Counted from the stretch's first letter, positions 15,762 to 24,379 are shown. The stretch is DNA of 64,000 nucleotides from UBA7672 sp963784415 (GCA_963784415.1 CAWARK010000011.1:62001-126000), one strand, 5' to 3'. Program-made: numbers and translations. Notes: generated by a model from the letters alone, not told the origin.

Positions 15762-17513
15762 CTAACTCTCCCCCTGGCCTCCCTGGTCTACCCGGGAAAG
15801 GGCCCATCGAACCCGGTTAGGCGCCTGCGAGCCATCCGCAGCTGGATCAGCAACGCCCCGAATCACGAGTTGTTGCGATTTCTGTGCCGCATCACCCCCC
15901 CAGTAACGCGAATCCTCGACGGAAAGCAAAGTTTCACTACGGAATCTCCATACGTGCTGCCGCTGCGGCAAACCAAGGAAAACCGTACGTTCGTCAGGGC
16001 CGTTGGCGATCTGAACGCCGGGATGAAGATGGAACCGTATCTCGAACGGAATGAGTGCGCCGGGGAAGACGGGCGCCGCATCCGACATGGGACGGGACAG
16101 GCTGTCTTCACCGGTAATCCGCAGGCCGCTCATCGCGACATAGAGGCGGCGGCGGTAGATGAGGCCATGACGCACGCGCCAACCTGCGTGCTGACCTTCC
16201 AGCAGGTATTGATCGCCCTCTTCCATCCGCCGCACGGCCAGCTGGGCGGGGCCATCGGGCGCGCGCATGCCGGTTAACGGATCTACCGCGAACACGGCGG
16301 CGTCTTCGCCATTCAGGGACAGGACGGAGTGCGCCGCAGTACGGCGGGCGGCGTCGCGGACGGCGGGGTCGAGATCGGTGCTGGCGCCGCACGACGTGAT
16401 GATCCGCTCCGGCCCGTCATCCACCGTCAGCGCCAGCGCGCCGGCATGGGCATGGCCGCCATGGGGACGGTCAGGACCGGGCCCGGCGTCGATATAGACC
16501 GTCAGTTCGCCAGCCTGGACGCGCTGGTAGGCGGACAGGCGCGCGAACGAGAATTTTGAATTGACGCCGCCATGCGGACGCAACGCCGCGCGCGCGAGAC
16601 CAGCTGCGCAATCGCCGCCGCCATTGGCCGGCAGCAGGCCGCCGTCGGCCGTGTGGAAGAAGCTGAGCATCGCCGCCATGCGCGGCTGCAGCTTGTTGAG
16701 GAAGACCGGCGCGCTGACACCCAGGCGCAGCAGGAGTTCCTCGACCGCGTGGATGTCGAGCAGCGCTTCGGCCAGCGCTTCCGGGCTGCGGCTGATGTGG
16801 CCGCCATCGGGCAGGATCTGCGCTGCGCATTCGGTCTCGAGCAAGGCGAGACCGACATCGAGAATCTTGCGGCCATCCTCGGTCGCGGCCCCCGCAAGGC
16901 AGATGGCGACGGCGATGCGGAAACGCACCACTGGATCGACTTCTTCCGGCGCGGAGAATTGCAGGTGGCGGATCTGGCGGCCCAGCGTGTCCATCACGGC
17001 ATGGCGACCATCGCCTTCGAGCGGCCCGAAAAGCGCCGGACCTGCGACGAGGAAATTGATTACCCGATCGGCCGTGACGCCCAGCCGCCAGGCAAAGTCA
17101 TCCCACTTTCCGTACGCTTCGGCCCACGCCACGACGAGCGCACGGGCGCGCGCCTCGCCAGCCGGACCGCAGGCGGCGAGATCCCGCAGCCAGTGAAAGC
17201 GGTGAATGCGGTCGGCGAAGTGGAAGGTCGGAAATTCAGGACCCCACGGGCTGTGGCCCTCGGGGGTTTCGATATGGGTCGAGCCAAAGCGCCAGCGGCC
17301 GGCGAGGATCGCATCGCCTCGCGCGGGGTTCGCGGGCCGGTTGCTGGTTGGAAAAGCGGTGAAGGCTGACGGGCCGGGGCCTGAGATTTTCAGCCTGTGA
17401 ACCGGCGACACGTTGATGGCGGCGCCTGACTTGCCGGTATGCTCCAGCCACTCGGCATACTCCGCATCGCGTCCGCTGACCGGCGGCGTGGGGCCGAGGG
17501 GAGGAAGCGTCAT
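15762..17513 (-). CDS. heparinase II/III family protein
   Basis: 583 residues. An alpha/alpha-toroid N-terminal half (about 90-340) with FHFADRIHRFHWLRDLA and YGKWDDFAWRLG, then a beta-sandwich heparinase II/III-like domain (FSFARLSAYQRVQAGE, DAGPGPDRPHGGHAHAGALA, AARRTAAHSVLSLNGED). The HGGHAHAGAL segment matches the family's metal/active-site loop. Polysaccharide lyase activity is likely; the substrate is unknown. No signal peptide. Starts 7 bp after the rpe stop in one transcription unit. Confidence 0.88.
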   Translation of the reverse strand: MTLPPLGPTPPVSGRDAEYAEWLEHTGKSGAAINVSPVHRLKISGPGPSAFTAFPTSNRPANPARGDAILAGRWRFGSTHIETPEGHSPWGPEFPTFHFADRIHRFHWLRDLAACGPAGEARARALVVAWAEAYGKWDDFAWRLGVTADRVINFLVAGPALFGPLEGDGRHAVMDTLGRQIRHLQFSAPEEVDPVVRFRIAVAICLAGAATEDGRKILDVGLALLETECAAQILPDGGHISRSPEALAEALLDIHAVEELLLRLGVSAPVFLNKLQPRMAAMLSFFHTADGGLLPANGGGDCAAGLARAALRPHGGVNSKFSFARLSAYQRVQAGELTVYIDAGPGPDRPHGGHAHAGALALTVDDGPERIITSCGASTDLDPAVRDAARRTAAHSVLSLNGEDAAVFAVDPLTGMRAPDGPAQLAVRRMEEGDQYLLEGQHAGWRVRHGLIYRRRLYVAMSGLRITGEDSLSRPMSDAAPVFPGALIPFEIRFHLHPGVQIANGPDERTVFLGLPQRQHVWRFRSETLLSVEDSRYWGGDAAQKSQQLVIRGVADPAADGSQAPNRVRWALSRVDQGGQGES

Positions 17514-17520
17514 CCTTCGC

Positions 17521-18180
17521 TCACTTTCCGCGAAGGGCTGCGATCTCGGCAGCGTAACGATCGGCGCCCTTGCCGAAGATCGCGGAGCCAGCGACGAGCG
17601 CCGTGGCGCCTGCGTCGATCACAGCCTGAGCATTGCCGGGGACGATGCCGCCATCCACTTCGAGGATGGTCTTGAGATTGGCGCGGTCGAGCTTCTTGCG
17701 GAGGGTTTCGATCTTGCGCAGCTGGCTCTCGATGAACTTCTGGCCGCCGAACCCGGGATTGACGCTCATCACCAGGATGAGGTCGAGATCTTCCAGCACC
17801 GGGTCGAGCACGTCGGGATGGGTCGACGGATTGAGGGCGGCGCCGGTCTTCTTGCCGAGCTTGCGGATCACCTGAAGCGTGCGGTGGAGGTGCGGGCCGG
17901 CTTCGGGGTGGACGGTGATGATATCGGCGCCGGCGGCGGCGAAGGCTTCGAGATAGGCATCCACCGGCGAGATCATCAGGTGGACGTCAAAAGGCTTGGC
18001 TGTGTGCGGCCGCAGCTTTTCGATCACGACGGGGCCAATCGAGATGTTGGGCACGAAATGCCCGTCCATCACGTCGACATGGATCATGTCCGCGCCGGCT
18101 GCATCGACAGCGCGCACTTCCTCGCCGAGGCGGGCGAAATCAGCGGCCAGAATAGAGGGCGAAATCAGGATATCTGACAT
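17521..18180 (-). CDS. rpe: ribulose-phosphate 3-epimerase
   Basis: Interconverts ribulose-5-phosphate and xylulose-5-phosphate in the pentose-phosphate and Calvin pathways. 219 residues, TIM barrel. Metal and catalytic motifs are all present: SILAADFARL, HVDVMDGHFVPN, DVHLMI, MSVNPGFGGQKF and EVDGGI, then the phosphate-binding GSAIFG. Upstream of and close to the heparinase-like gene. Confidence 0.98.
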   Translation of the reverse strand: MSDILISPSILAADFARLGEEVRAVDAAGADMIHVDVMDGHFVPNISIGPVVIEKLRPHTAKPFDVHLMISPVDAYLEAFAAAGADIITVHPEAGPHLHRTLQVIRKLGKKTGAALNPSTHPDVLDPVLEDLDLILVMSVNPGFGGQKFIESQLRKIETLRKKLDRANLKTILEVDGGIVPGNAQAVIDAGATALVAGSAIFGKGADRYAAEIAALRGK

Positions 18181-18227
18181 GGGAATCGACCTAGCAGCGC
18201 CCTACATGCGGCGCAAGGAAAGAAGCC

Positions 18228-19160
18228 TCAGTAGTCGCTTACAAGACGGACATTCCGGGCTTCGTTCTGCAGGATGCGCGTAAGGATCACGTAAGACGCA
18301 AGGATCGCGATCGAAATCGCCCACGTGCCGTAATTGAGAATGTCGAAGGCCAGGGTCTGATTGTAGAACCAGAAGAAATTGCCCGCCGCCATCGTCACGC
18401 CACTGTAGATGATGACCGCCGTCATGAAGGTGCGTTCGGAATTCTGCGTGACCCAAAGCGCAAACCAGAAAAACCAACCGGTGAGCCAACGCTGGCGCAG
18501 CATGGCCGCCGCCATCAACAGGAAGGCGGATTGGTTGTCCGGCGACAATGCTAACGCGCTGAGGGCGGCTTCCTTGGCCCGACGGAAACGGCGCTGGGTG
18601 AAGAAGGCCCATCCTATGCACTCGTGCGCGAACGAATCTTCCGGTTCGGCGCGCAGCGCCTCCCGCGCCAGCCGCTCTGCCTCGGCGCCCTTGCCTTCCA
18701 GCGCGGCGGCGCGCGCGAGCATGCAGACGCCGAACGTGTCTTCCGGGGAGGATGACAGCAGGGCCGTGGCCGCCGCGCGCAGCTCCTTTCCGTCGCGCGT
18801 CGCCAGCGCGATGTCACAGCGGAGGACAAAAGCACTGTCACCCTCGGGCTCGAGCTTGCGCACATGCTCGACGGCGGCCTTCGCGCCGCGCACATCGCCG
18901 GTGAACAACGCGGCATAGCCGAGCGCGATATGGCCGGGCGGGTATTCGGGATCGATGCGCAGCGCGCGCTCGGCCTCTTCCACTGCGCCGAAGCGACGGT
19001 TCATGCGCGATAGGCAGATGCTGAGCCGCGCATGCGCCTCGGCGCTTTCGGGATTTTCGGTGAGGGCGTCGGCATAGTGGACGAGAGCCGATGCATAGGA
19101 GCCGCGATGCACGGCGGTCTCGGCCATCTGCATGGCGGCATCGAATATCTGGGGGTTCAT
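18228..19160 (-). CDS. TPR-repeat membrane protein
   Basis: 310 residues. About six tetratricopeptide-like repeats occupy residues 5-215 (for example YASALVHYADALTENPESAEAHARL, and EAERALRIDPEYPPGHIALGYAAL in shortened form). Two or three transmembrane helices are at the C-terminus (LTGWFFWFALWV, FMTAVIIYSGVTMAAGNFFW, AISIAILASYVILT). ATG 19160 overlaps the stop of the upstream membrane-protein gene (ATGA). Same architecture as the TPR protein at 39989-40909. Likely a scaffold; function unknown. Confidence 0.8.
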   Translation of the reverse strand: MNPQIFDAAMQMAETAVHRGSYASALVHYADALTENPESAEAHARLSICLSRMNRRFGAVEEAERALRIDPEYPPGHIALGYAALFTGDVRGAKAAVEHVRKLEPEGDSAFVLRCDIALATRDGKELRAAATALLSSSPEDTFGVCMLARAAALEGKGAEAERLAREALRAEPEDSFAHECIGWAFFTQRRFRRAKEAALSALALSPDNQSAFLLMAAAMLRQRWLTGWFFWFALWVTQNSERTFMTAVIIYSGVTMAAGNFFWFYNQTLAFDILNYGTWAISIAILASYVILTRILQNEARNVRLVSDY

Positions 19161-19660
19161 ATCAGCGACGGCCCCCAGATCCAGAATATCTCCTTCAGGT
19201 GGGGGTAGACCTGCGGGATCAGGTAGCGGTCGGCCAGCACGATCAGGCCGACAAGGACGAAGCCCCACGGCAGCGGACGGCCCAGCGTGCTGCGATAAGC
19301 GGCAAGATCGATCTGCCGCCCCACCAGCACGCGCACGATCATCAGGCTGCTGATGATGTAGACCGTACCGAGCAGCGCATGGACGAGGCGGCCCGTGTTC
19401 TCGAACCACAGATAGTACGCGCCCGAATGCCAGAAATACATGTTTGCCGCGCCGATGCCTGCAACGATGGCGTAGCCGGCGATGGCCAGCGTCGTCTGCC
19501 AGCGCGCATCGCGGCAACCGAGCAGCCACGCATTGACTGTCGACCAGACAAGCGATGGCAGGAAGCCGCCCAGAATTGTTGCCCAGTAGGGCGTGCTGGC
19601 GCGCGTGGCGAAGCGCGTCAGGAACCCCCGCGGCCTTTCCTCAGGTATCTGATAGCGCAT
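19157..19660 (-). CDS. four-helix membrane protein, unknown function
   Basis: 167 residues with four predicted transmembrane segments (YWATILGGFLPSLVWSTVNAW, TLAIAGYAIVAGIGAANMYF, LVHALLGTVYIISSLMIVRV, PWGFVLVGLIVLADRYLI). Not recognised. Its stop overlaps the start of the TPR membrane protein by four bases, so the two are probably co-translated and may interact. Confidence 0.65.
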   Translation of the reverse strand: MRYQIPEERPRGFLTRFATRASTPYWATILGGFLPSLVWSTVNAWLLGCRDARWQTTLAIAGYAIVAGIGAANMYFWHSGAYYLWFENTGRLVHALLGTVYIISSLMIVRVLVGRQIDLAAYRSTLGRPLPWGFVLVGLIVLADRYLIPQVYPHLKEIFWIWGPSLI

Positions 19661-19724
19661 CCGTCCCCCGCAAGCCCACGAACAGGCTCGCGCCCAGTGA
19701 TAGAGGCGTGGGCGCTTAAAACAA

Positions 19725-19757
19725 ACCCGCCCGGTGCTGGGGAGCTGCCGGGCGGGT
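19725..19757 (-). terminator. rho-independent terminator of the SlyB-like gene
   Basis: Perfect 10-bp stem ACCCGCCCGG/CCGGGCGGGT with a 13-base loop. Read on the minus strand it is followed by TTGTTTTAAG, a T-rich tail. It sits 37 bp after the stop of the lipoprotein gene at 19795. Confidence 0.8.
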
Positions 19758-19794
19758 CAATTCGATGTGCCTGAGAATGCGGGATCAGGAGCCG

Positions 19795-20196
19795 TTAGCT
19801 GATTTGCTGCCGGATCACGCGGGCGCGGGCGCCGTATTCGATCAGCACCGGCGTGCCCGCTGGCATGACGTAGTCGCCAGCCTGGGCGACTGAGACCAGC
19901 TCTCCCGTCAGGAGGCGGATCGTGTAGGCGAAGCCTGGTTGCGATCCGGCGGATTCGCGGGTCGCCTGTCCGATCACCATACCCTCATCGACAAACGCAG
20001 CGTGGCCGGTCGCACCCTGAGCATAGGTGTTGGCGCCGAGGCCGCTAGCGCAGCCGGCAAGCGTTGCGGCGAGCACGGCGAAGGCAATCGCGAAGGCTTT
20101 CTGCGGCTTGGCGATGCTGGAGCCGCGCGTCTCATCCATGCCGATGTCGCCTGAGATGGAAGGGGCGTCAGACAGGGTGTGGAAGGTGGCGGTCAT
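19795..20196 (-). CDS. SlyB/Pcp-like outer-membrane lipoprotein
   Basis: 133 residues from ATG 20196; ATG at 20139 (MDETRG...) is an alternative. A lipoprotein signal is internal to the long start (KAFAIAFAVLAATLAGC). The C-terminal half (TIRLLTGELVSVAQAG, MPAGTPVLIEYGARARVI) resembles the end of SlyB/Pcp lipoproteins. SlyB family proteins support outer-membrane integrity. The 25-40 residues before the hydrophobic core are long for a signal peptide, so the true start may be downstream. It has its own terminator. Confidence 0.65.
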   Translation of the reverse strand: MTATFHTLSDAPSISGDIGMDETRGSSIAKPQKAFAIAFAVLAATLAGCASGLGANTYAQGATGHAAFVDEGMVIGQATRESAGSQPGFAYTIRLLTGELVSVAQAGDYVMPAGTPVLIEYGARARVIRQQIS

Positions 20197-20390
20197 CTTG
20201 TTATCTCCACAGGGACGAAGCCGAGGAAGTCTTGTCCCTATACACGCACGTTAGCCGGCAACCGCTGAACCCAGACTGAACCCATTGGTTCGTCTTCGGT
20301 GCTTATCAATGGCAGAAATGTGTCAAGGTCAGCCTTAGAACGTCGCGGTATTCTCTGAGTCCCGGTAATCTTTTTGGAATGGGAATCCGG

Positions 20391-21740
20391 TCAGAGACGT
20401 TCAAGGCGCGCGATGTAGAACGCGTCGGAATTCATCGACGCTGTCGCGAATTCTCCGCCGGTCGTGGCGCCAGAGACACGCGCGCGCGGCAAGGTCAGCA
20501 CGTCGCCGTCAGACGTTAACGAGTCCTGAAATCCGGCGAGTTCAGCGCGCTGGATTGCAACGCGCTTCCAGCCGCCCGTAGCGATCACCGCCTCGATGAT
20601 CTCGCGGCCTTCTTCCGGCACGGGCGTGCAGACCGAATAGACCAAGCGTCCGCCGGGCTTCAACATCTCGTGCGCGGCATCCACCAGCGCGCGCTGGATC
20701 GAGGGGAAACGCACAAGGTCTTTCGGATCGCGCCGCCAGACGCCTTCGGGATGGCGGCGGATGATGCCAAGCGCCGAGCACGGCGCATCGAGTAGCACCG
20801 CATCGAGCGGCTGTTCGGGCCGCCATGTGCGGCCATCGGATTCCACGATTGTCATCGGCAGCTTCGCGCGTTCGGCATTCTCGCGCAGGCGCACGATGCG
20901 TTGGCGCGACATGTCGATGGCAAAAAGCTTCGCGCCCATCGCGGCGATCTGCATCGCCTTGCCGCCCGGCGCCGCGCAAAGGTCCGCGACAGCCTGACCG
21001 CGCACATCGCCCAGCAGTTTTGCCGGAAGCGCCGCCGCCGTATCCTGCACCCACCAGGCGCCGTCGGCGAAGCCCGGCAACTCCATCAGTCCAGCGCCCG
21101 ACTGCAAGCGCAGCGAGCCATTGGGCAGCACTTCCGCTTCCAGCTTTTCCGCCCATGCTTCTGCATCTTCCGGCGAGCGAAGCGTGAGATCGATCGGCGG
21201 CTCGTCGAGCTGGGCCAGCGCCAGCTCCTCGGCCTGCTCCGCCCCGAGCGACGCCTTCATGCGCGCGGCCAGCCAGTCGGGCCACACAGCCGTCACCGGC
21301 GAGTTCGCGAACGCATCGCCCTCGCGCGCGGCGCGGCGGAGCACGGCGTTGATCAGCCCTCCCCCCTTGCGCGCATCTTCCCATTTGCCCGCCGCCTCGA
21401 CCGTGGCGGAGACCGCAGCGTGGTCGGCGACGTTCATGATCCAGAGCTGGGCCGCGCCCACGCGCAACAGCGCCTGCAGAGGCGGCTGGAGTTCGTCCAG
21501 TGGCCGTTTCAGCATTCCGCCCAGCGCCCAGTCGATGCGTCCCACCGCACGCAAGGCGGCGCCCGCCATAGCCCGCGCAAAGCCCCGATCGGGACCCTGG
21601 AGGCGTTTGAACGTGCGGCTCTTGTCCATCGCGGCATCGAAGTCGGACGCACCCTCCATCGCCACGAGCACGAGCTCGGCAGCGGCGAGGCGGGCCTGCC
21701 AGCCAATGGTCGCGGGGGTGTCTGATTGGGGTCGAGCCAT
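20391..21740 (-). CDS. rsmB: 16S rRNA (cytosine-C5) methyltransferase, RsmB family
   Basis: 449 residues. An N-terminal NusB-like RNA-binding domain (about 10-145) precedes the SAM-dependent methyltransferase domain. Motifs seen: DLCAAPGGKAMQIA (SAM binding), LDAVLLDAPCSALGIIRRHPEG (motif IV with the PC catalytic/release Cys) and GGRLVYSVCTPVPEEG (motif VI). The usual TCS in motif VI is VCT here; Cys is retained. It methylates C967 of 16S rRNA in the E. coli family member. The assignment to RsmB rather than another NSUN-like protein rests on the NusB domain. Confidence 0.9.
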   Translation of the reverse strand: MARPQSDTPATIGWQARLAAAELVLVAMEGASDFDAAMDKSRTFKRLQGPDRGFARAMAGAALRAVGRIDWALGGMLKRPLDELQPPLQALLRVGAAQLWIMNVADHAAVSATVEAAGKWEDARKGGGLINAVLRRAAREGDAFANSPVTAVWPDWLAARMKASLGAEQAEELALAQLDEPPIDLTLRSPEDAEAWAEKLEAEVLPNGSLRLQSGAGLMELPGFADGAWWVQDTAAALPAKLLGDVRGQAVADLCAAPGGKAMQIAAMGAKLFAIDMSRQRIVRLRENAERAKLPMTIVESDGRTWRPEQPLDAVLLDAPCSALGIIRRHPEGVWRRDPKDLVRFPSIQRALVDAAHEMLKPGGRLVYSVCTPVPEEGREIIEAVIATGGWKRVAIQRAELAGFQDSLTSDGDVLTLPRARVSGATTGGEFATASMNSDAFYIARLERL

Positions 21741-21798
21741 GGCGCGGCTCCTAGCGGTTCAGGACCTGCCTGTCACCGCTGGTCGCTTGTCGGGGACG

Positions 21799-22491
21799 TT
21801 ACTGGCCGAAAATCCGCTGGATCGCGCCAAGAACGCCTTCGAACTTCAGTCCGGCGTCGGTGACGGCCAGTGCATAGGCGGGGGCGCCCGGATGGGCCTT
21901 GGGCTGGTGGCGGATGCTGCCGTCAGTAACCGAGAAATCGCCGGGACCGTAGGTCGCCAGCGTGTCCGAGAATTCGCCGTGGACACACAGCGTCAGCTCG
22001 CGGCCCTTGTGGGTGTGCCAGGGCACGGCCTGCCCTGCGCCAAGCCGGATAATTTCCAGTTTCAGCGGGCCATCCGCGCCAAGGTCCAGCCGGCGCACGC
22101 CGGGACCGGCATAGGACCAGCCGCGTTTCGCTTCGGACTCGCGGACGAGATCGAGCAGCCCGGCCGGCAAGTCAGCCAGCTCGGGATAGGCAAGCTCGCG
22201 CTGTTTCGGTTTTCCGCCCCGCTCGATCGCGGCGAACGCCATGTCGAGCGCGTTGGGCGACATCGCGGCGGGCGCTTCGGCTTCCAGCGTGGCGCCCGCA
22301 ATGATCTCGCCCTCGCGATCGGAGATGCCCCTCAATTCCATGAGGGTATCGATGAACAGGCCGAGCGCAGGCTCCGCACGTCCCGACGCCAGGGCGGCGC
22401 GGGTTGCGTCATCAAGCACCATGGCCTGCGAAACTCTGATCATCTCCAGACTCGTTGTCGCGAAATCCCACGTTTCGGCGTCAGTACGCAC
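21799..22491 (-). CDS. ChrR-like anti-sigma factor lacking the N-terminal zinc ligands
   Basis: 230 residues. The C-terminal cupin domain keeps the four metal ligands in ChrR spacing (H159, H161, E165, H195 equal Rhodobacter H141, H143, E147, H177). Those of the zinc anti-sigma domain (H6, H31, C35, C38) align with M24, T49, L53 and I56, and there is no Cys or His at all in residues 1-158. GTG 22491 has AAGGA upstream, so the N-terminus is probably complete. It follows its ECF sigma gene by 42 bp, as in rpoE-chrR pairs responding to singlet oxygen. Confidence 0.85.
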   Translation of the reverse strand: MRTDAETWDFATTSLEMIRVSQAMVLDDATRAALASGRAEPALGLFIDTLMELRGISDREGEIIAGATLEAEAPAAMSPNALDMAFAAIERGGKPKQRELAYPELADLPAGLLDLVRESEAKRGWSYAGPGVRRLDLGADGPLKLEIIRLGAGQAVPWHTHKGRELTLCVHGEFSDTLATYGPGDFSVTDGSIRHQPKAHPGAPAYALAVTDAGLKFEGVLGAIQRIFGQ

Positions 22492-22533
22492 GGGTTTCCT
22501 TGCCGGATCAGTGCCCGCTGGAACATTGGCTGT

Positions 22534-23142
22534 CTATTCATCGCCCAGCCTCGCCTTCATCTTCACGAACGCCAGGCGGATGCGCGACTTCACTGTTCCG
22601 AGAGGCACACCCAGCTTGTCGGCGATCTCCCGGTGCGACAGGCCGTCATAGAATGCGAGCCGCAACAGGCTGAGCTGTTCTTCGGGCAGATCCTTCATCG
22701 CCGCCCGCACGCGTGTTTCGGTTTCCATCGCCTCCACCCGGGCATCGGGCGCCTCGACACCCGCGGGCAGGATCATGGTTTCTTCGGGATCGAGGGCTGG
22801 ACGTTTGGCGCGCCGGAAGAGATCGATCCGGCGATTTCGGGCGACCCGGAAGATCCAGGTCGAGACGGACGCCTGCGCGCGATCGAACAGCTGCGCCTTG
22901 CGCCAGACCGTCACCATCACGTCCTGAGCGATTTCCTCGGCCTGCGCGTTATCGGCGCCGAGCCGCATCAGGTAGGATTTCACGCGAGGCGCATAGTAAC
23001 CAAAAAGCTCGGCATAAGCCTGACGATCCTGCCGCTCGGCGACTGCCACCAGCAGGTCCGCAAAATGCGCGCGCTCACTCTCGCCCAGCGTTTCGCCGGC
23101 GGGTCTTGGCGCTCCTTTGGATGATGGTTCGTCCGGTCGCAT
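22534..23142 (-). CDS. ECF sigma factor (RpoE/ECF11-like)
   Basis: Group-IV sigma factor of 202 residues. Region 2 covers about 38-105 (YAPRVKSYLMRLGADNAQAEEIAQDVMVTVWRK cut short here, then WIFRVARNRRIDLFRRAK). Region 4 covers about 140-197 (LSLLRLAFYDGLSHREIA, VPLGTVKSRIRLAFVKMK). Pairing with a ChrR-type cupin anti-sigma places it in the ECF11 group, which in Rhodobacter and Caulobacter answers singlet oxygen. No match to a clear autoregulated promoter was seen. Confidence 0.93.
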   Translation of the reverse strand: MRPDEPSSKGAPRPAGETLGESERAHFADLLVAVAERQDRQAYAELFGYYAPRVKSYLMRLGADNAQAEEIAQDVMVTVWRKAQLFDRAQASVSTWIFRVARNRRIDLFRRAKRPALDPEETMILPAGVEAPDARVEAMETETRVRAAMKDLPEEQLSLLRLAFYDGLSHREIADKLGVPLGTVKSRIRLAFVKMKARLGDE

Positions 23143-23214
23143 GCGTCATGCCAGCCACCCGCACAGGATGCGGATGAGGACTTGTACGCACGTGCTGCGC
23201 CAGAGGTGAAGCCG

Positions 23215-23736
23215 TCAGCTGGACTCTTCGCCGCCGCTATCCCCGGAAACTGTCGGGTCTTCATCGACAATCACCCCGCCGGGGCCGGGGGAATCGGCAT
23301 CAGTCGCGTTCTTCTGCCCAAGCCCGAACATGTCGAGCTGGTTGGGATCGATCGCCTTGCGCTTGCGCTTGGCCTTCGCGTCCGCCTTGGTGAAATAGAG
23401 ATCGTCCGTGTGATCCTCGGGCGTCACTGATTCCGGCTCGGGCCTCGTGCGTGGCGCAGGCGCGACCTTCTCGGCGCCGGGTTTCCAGTAGGTGACGGCG
23501 ATCACCGGTCTTCCTTTGGCGTCCTCGTAAACCTGCACGAAGCCGCGCGAGATGCCTGCATCGGCCTTGCGCTGGATTTCGCCGGCTTCGGCGGGCGATG
23601 GACGCAGCCAGTCGGACACTAGCGCCACCGGACCCTTTGCGAGTTCACGCGCCTCGGCAATCGTGCGCGCGCCTGCGTCAGGCTCGGCGTCGAGCGCGTC
23701 TCGCGGGTTGGCGGCAATGGGAAAGAGCAAAGGCAT
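23215..23736 (-). CDS. hypothetical protein with a beta-clamp-binding motif
   Basis: 173 residues, soluble. The N-terminal half is alpha/beta (PRDALDAEPDAGARTIAEA, GFVQVYEDAKGRPVIAVTYW). The rest is a charged, probably disordered tail with a basic stretch (KAKRKRK, 121-127) and QLDMF at 133-137, a close match to the sliding-clamp motif QL[S/D]LF. Lies 24 bp after mmcB on the same strand, so probably in an operon with a DNA-repair gene. Family not recognised; a clamp-associated repair or mutagenesis role is inference. Confidence 0.65.
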   Translation of the reverse strand: MPLLFPIAANPRDALDAEPDAGARTIAEARELAKGPVALVSDWLRPSPAEAGEIQRKADAGISRGFVQVYEDAKGRPVIAVTYWKPGAEKVAPAPRTRPEPESVTPEDHTDDLYFTKADAKAKRKRKAIDPNQLDMFGLGQKNATDADSPGPGGVIVDEDPTVSGDSGGEESS

Positions 23737-23760
23737 GAATGATCGCGTAGGACTGAAAGC

Positions 23761-24261
23761 TTAATCGATTGCAGGTTCGGAAGCCGATGCGCCAGCAGCA
23801 ACGCCCGCACGCATCAACCGTGCCGCGGCGAGACGCGCGAAAGACAGCGTCACCGCCTTGCGCCGCGCAGCGCTGAGCAATTCTGGCTGGCATTCACGCA
23901 GGATGGCGCCGCCGAAACCATCGCACACCATCAACCCGGCATGCTCAGGAATGCGCTCTTTCGGAAAGTCGCAGTCGACGGCGAAATAAAAACGGTCGCA
24001 GTAAGGCGCGTATTCCGGCCATTTCTGATCGGTCTGGAAATCCTGCAGACAGGATTTTACCTCGACGATCACGATTTCGCCCTTTGAGCCGACGGCCATC
24101 ACATCGGCGCGGCGGCCATTGGCGAGCGTCACCTCCGTCAGCGAGGCGAGCCCGAGTTCGGCAAACATCCGCTGCACGCCGCGCACGATCTCGGCGGCGC
24201 GACCGTTGGGCACGGGATCGCCAAAGGGCTGTGAAACCGGTGAAGGCGCGAGCGCGACCAT
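23761..24261 (-). CDS. mmcB: MmcB-family DNA repair protein
   Basis: 166 residues from ATG 24261, AGGA upstream; longer reading upstream lacks support. A PD-(D/E)xK-type nuclease core is visible: RRADVMAVGSKGEIVIVEVKS, with D, E-x-K. YFAVDCDFPKERIPEHAGLMV follows, as in the MmcB (DUF1052) family. In Caulobacter, mmcB is SOS-regulated and contributes to mitomycin C resistance with the ImuB/DnaE2 mutagenesis pathway. A near-SOS box lies just upstream. Confidence 0.9.
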   Translation of the reverse strand: MVALAPSPVSQPFGDPVPNGRAAEIVRGVQRMFAELGLASLTEVTLANGRRADVMAVGSKGEIVIVEVKSCLQDFQTDQKWPEYAPYCDRFYFAVDCDFPKERIPEHAGLMVCDGFGGAILRECQPELLSAARRKAVTLSFARLAAARLMRAGVAAGASASEPAID

Positions 24262-24268
24262 TGCGGGT

Positions 24269-24283
24269 GTTCCTGTTACGTAC
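24269..24283 (-). promoter_or_regulatory. near-consensus alphaproteobacterial LexA (SOS) box
   Basis: GTTC-N7-GTAC, one mismatch from the alphaproteobacterial SOS box GTTC-N7-GTTC, 7 bp before the mmcB start. Position and target agree with the known SOS control of mmcB. Confidence 0.4.
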
Positions 24284-24379
24284 CGGTTATGGCGCCGCTC
24301 TCCGATCAGGGCAACGCGAATTGACGAACGACGCGCTTTGGCAGTTGCTGCCGAAAGCAAGAATCCTGGGGAGGACATC

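Noticed and set aside
13842..16277. 811-codon open frame on the plus strand
   Set aside because: Runs opposite the CapD-like and heparinase-like genes, with low-complexity His/Arg/Gly composition and no motif.
21121..23124. 667-codon open frame on the plus strand
   Set aside because: Lies antisense to rsmB, chrR-like and sigma genes; composition is that of a shadow frame.
23143..23214. ECF11-type autoregulated promoter upstream of the sigma gene
   Set aside because: No good match to TGATC and a spaced -10 element was found in this short region.
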